Shown: one piece after another, positions 5,770 through 7,380 of the stretch
Layout: every line of letters starts with the position of its first letter
Position numbering within the stretch: position 1 is the stretch's first letter
Origin: Candidatus Heimdallarchaeota archaeon
GTDB taxonomy: Archaea; Asgardarchaeota; Heimdallarchaeia; Heimdallarchaeales; Heimdallarchaeaceae
Direction: 5' to 3'
DNA: 7,380 nucleotides
NCBI GenBank assembly: GCA_030628305.1
Contig: DAOVRE010000074.1
Location: forward strand, 1-7,380
The notes under the pieces: generated by a model
What the model was told of the DNA's origin: nothing
Seen by the model: the letters and a program-made list of their open reading frames with translations, nothing else
The model's database searches: none
Made by a program: the position numbers and the translations under genes

Positions 5770-6953
5770 TTGAACATTGTTAGAACCTCTTTAACTAAAC
5801 TAAGAGGATTCTCAATATTTTTTACATTAACTTGTGCAAATCCTTTGTTTCCTCCTCCCTTTGAACCTGTTTTTTCAATTATTATATCATTGATTTCTTT
5901 TGCGCTTAGCTCATCATTAGTTGATATGAAGTAGAGAATATCGTTTCTACCTAAAACCACTATGAAAAATCCTTTTTCCAATTCTCTTGCTGCTGATTGT
6001 AGGGCTTGTCTATCTATTTCAGGTAGATTCAGGAATACTATCTTGTTATCATTTATTTCTTGACTCCTGTAAGCTATCTCACTGAAAATCATTTTGAGGA
6101 GACCAAGATTTCCTTCTTGCAGAATTTTACCTTCATCTAGTTTATTTATTAACATCTCAACAAGCTTTCCTCCCTTTTTTGCTGTAATTTCTTCGAGATT
6201 TATCATTAGAATCCTTTGTTTATTCACTGAATCGATTCCGTGTTTATCTATGAAGAATTTCAGTGAATTGCCTTTGAAAGTATCAAGAAATATCCCTTTA
6301 ATTTCTGAAAGATTTTTAACATGAACTCCTCCGCAACAAGTCAAATCATATCCTTCTCCCTCACCAAGCTGTATTAGTCTCACTCTGTTTTCATTTGAGA
6401 TTTTCCCTCTGGCAACATCTCTATATTTTCTCTTGTATTCCTCTTTATCCACAATTATAGAGATAACCTCTGCTCCTTTGTTAATCAATCTATTAGATTC
6501 TTGTAGTACTTCTGAAATCTCTACTTCAGATAAGTTTCTTGAGACTTCAATGTCTATTTTTTCATCGTCAAAATTGGCTTTTAGTGTTTCAATATCAAAT
6601 AATCGTTTCAAGACATGTGAAATAAGGTGCTGAGAAGAATGAGATTTCATGAAGGAATATCTTCTTCCCCAATCTAGTTGGAGCAAAACTTCTGCTCCTT
6701 CTTCTAAGCTTGAATCTCCAGCAGGATCAATTTGAAGCCAATTCCCATCTTCTCTTTTCTCTATGCCTACAACTTTGATATCTTGTTGTTGGTATACGAT
6801 TAATCCAAGATCTGACAATTGCCCTCCTCCACTAGGATAAAAAAGTGCTTTATCTACTTTAACTTTATTTTTATTTATTCCAATAACTTTCGCTACTACT
6901 TCTCTTTGATAAGGTGCACTCCAGTAAATGGGAGAAAAGTTATTCATATTCAT
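5766..6953 (-). CDS. alaX: Alanyl-tRNA editing protein, long AlaX type with DHHA1-like domain
   Basis: With the start at ATG 6951-6953 the protein has 395 residues. The N-terminal part aligns with the second additional domain of AlaRS: IYWSAPYQREVVAKV (9-23), FYPSGGGQLSDLG (38-50), then the editing core with HSSQH (His105, His109) and CCGGVHV (Cys207, His211), the expected Zn ligands. A linker of about 70 residues is followed by a DHHA1/C-Ala-like domain (about 303-395) with GSKGGGNKGFAQV at 363-375. Such proteins act in trans, deacylating Ser-tRNA-Ala or Gly-tRNA-Ala. The position before FYP that is usually Thr (DxTxFYP) is Ala36. The frame stays open upstream to an ATG at 7058, but the extra residues are F/L/K-rich translation of the T-rich upstream gap and align with nothing; Met38 (6947) is a possible alternative. 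No SD site is seen. The 3' end overlaps the MBL gene by 4 bp. Confidence 0.88.
   Translation of the reverse strand: MNMNNFSPIYWSAPYQREVVAKVIGINKNKVKVDKALFYPSGGGQLSDLGLIVYQQQDIKVVGIEKREDGNWLQIDPAGDSSLEEGAEVLLQLDWGRRYSFMKSHSSQHLISHVLKRLFDIETLKANFDDEKIDIEVSRNLSEVEISEVLQESNRLINKGAEVISIIVDKEEYKRKYRDVARGKISNENRVRLIQLGEGEGYDLTCCGGVHVKNLSEIKGIFLDTFKGNSLKFFIDKHGIDSVNKQRILMINLEEITAKKGGKLVEMLINKLDEGKILQEGNLGLLKMIFSEIAYRSQEINDNKIVFLNLPEIDRQALQSAARELEKGFFIVVLGRNDILYFISTNDELSAKEINDIIIEKTGSKGGGNKGFAQVNVKNIENPLSLVKEVLTMFN
5818..5823 (+). terminator. Possible oligo-T terminator of the MBL operon, inside alaX
   Basis: Six T on the plus strand lie about 48 nt after the MBL stop codon, antisense to the alaX 3' end. 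The overlapping genes leave no intergenic DNA for a terminator. Weak evidence. Confidence 0.2.
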
Positions 6954-6989
6954 GAGTTGAATTAAAGAAAGAACGATAAAAAAATTATG

Positions 6990-7015
6990 CTTTAAACATT
7001 TTAGTATTTTAAAAA
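6990..7015 (-). promoter_or_regulatory. Candidate TATA boxes of alaX
   Basis: In the 91-bp gap before alaX the minus strand has TTTTTAAAATA (7015-7005) and TGTTTAAAGC (6998-6989 region). The first would place the transcript start near 6983, the second near 6968, giving a short leader without an SD site. The DNA is so AT-rich that the choice is uncertain. Confidence 0.3.
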
Positions 7016-7022
7016 CAAAAAA
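7011..7022 (-). terminator. Oligo-T terminator after the membrane zinc-ribbon gene
   Basis: On the minus strand six T, one G and five T occur 22 nt after the TAA at 7045-7047. This fits archaeal U-tract termination. It abuts the possible TATA box of alaX, so one gene's end and the next gene's promoter share this stretch. Confidence 0.5.
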
Positions 7023-7044
7023 GAAAAGAAATAAGTGGTGGTGT

Positions 7045-7380
7045 TTACAGCTTTGCACCGCAATTTATGCAGAATTTATCTCCACCAGGATTACTTGCAT
7101 TGCATTGTTTACATACTGCAGCCACTGGTCCTTGTGGTTTAGCAGGAGTTGTTGGTTGATACACATCTTTTGATGGAACATATGTTTGTCTTGGTGCTGC
7201 AGTGAATTTTTTATCTTTTTTGTCCTTCCAAACAGCTTCACCAATTGCAGAACCAATAGCAGCTACACCTATACTGATGCCTCCTACAATAATGACAGCT
7301 ATTATTAGAATGATACCAATAATAAGTATAACTGGTCCAAGTACAAGACTACCGATTAATTCTCCAATATCACTGGCAGA
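7045..7380 (-). CDS. Membrane protein with C-terminal zinc ribbon (N-terminus outside window)
   Basis: The frame is open from the right edge to TAA at 7045-7047 and gives 111 C-terminal residues; no start codon need be in the window. Visible residues 12-47 are strongly hydrophobic and glycine-spaced (PVILIIGIILIIAVIIVGG, then ISIGVAAIGSAIG), enough for one or two membrane helices. A Lys/Asp patch (52-58) and a Pro/Thr/Gln-rich linker (59-85) follow. The protein ends in a zinc ribbon with Cys90, Cys93, Cys104 and Cys107 (CKQC then CINCGAKL), the same CX2C-X10-CX2C spacing as the zinc ribbon at 3945. The Lys-rich flank suggests that the ribbon faces the cytoplasm, by the positive-inside rule. 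I do not recognise a family; archaeal membrane proteins of this plan are common and mostly uncharacterised. The open frame at 7065-7256 in another phase is its shadow. Confidence 0.75.
   Translation of the reverse strand, partial: SASDIGELIGSLVLGPVILIIGIILIIAVIIVGGISIGVAAIGSAIGEAVWKDKKDKKFTAAPRQTYVPSKDVYQPTTPAKPQGPVAAVCKQCNASNPGGDKFCINCGAKL

Noticed and set aside
6954..7058. N-terminal hydrophobic signal peptide on the AlaX protein
   Set aside because: The 35 extra residues are F/L/K-rich translation of the T-rich gap with terminator and promoter; AlaX is cytosolic and family alignment begins just after Met36.
7065..7256. Minus-strand open frame of 63 codons
   Set aside because: It overlaps in another phase the frame that encodes a clear zinc ribbon (Cys90, 93, 104, 107) and transmembrane segment.
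1..7380. CRISPR array, tRNA or rRNA gene, insertion sequence or prophage
   Set aside because: No regularly spaced repeats, no tRNA-like arms or TPsiC segment, and no transposase or integrase motif was seen; coding regions fill nearly the whole window.

Overview
The window looks like a stretch of chromosome from a low-GC archaeon (GC roughly one third by eye). The archaeal reading rests on a long alanyl-tRNA editing protein of the AlaX type with a C-terminal DHHA1-like domain, a YjjX/DUF84-type NTPase, TATA-like boxes placed where archaeal promoters expect them, oligo-T tracts just after stop codons, and a mix of genes with and without Shine-Dalgarno sites. The phylum cannot be decided from this sequence; an Asgard-like or similar lineage is only a guess. 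No mobile element, CRISPR array, tRNA or rRNA was seen.

Layout: (1) 1-377, plus strand: the C-terminal 124 residues of adenylosuccinate lyase, cut by the left window edge. (2) 384-2918, minus: a large cytoplasmic TPR-repeat protein of unknown job, convergent with purB. (3) 2988-3233, minus: a minimal one-domain Nfu/NifU-type Fe-S protein, with a good TATA box in its upstream gap. (4) 3317-3874, minus: a YjjX-family inosine/xanthosine triphosphatase. (5) A 70-bp divergent promoter region at 3875-3944. (6) 3945-4769 and 4783-5769, plus: a two-gene operon of a zinc-ribbon/coiled-coil protein and a metallo-beta-lactamase-fold protein whose HxHxDH motif is degenerate. (7) 5766-6953, minus: AlaX-type editing protein, its stop codon overlapping the stop of the MBL gene. 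(8) 7045-7380, minus: the C-terminal 111 residues of a membrane protein ending in a zinc ribbon, cut by the right edge.

Most of the content is housekeeping or quality control: purine synthesis (PurB), cleaning of the purine NTP pool (YjjX), Fe-S cluster delivery (Nfu) and removal of mischarged Ser or Gly from tRNA-Ala (AlaX). The least ordinary part is the zinc-ribbon/coiled-coil plus degenerate MBL operon, a candidate for an uncharacterised pair. Three likely start codons differ from the longest open frame (3945, 4783 and 6953), chosen from ribosome-binding sites, family alignment and the composition of the extra N-terminal peptide.
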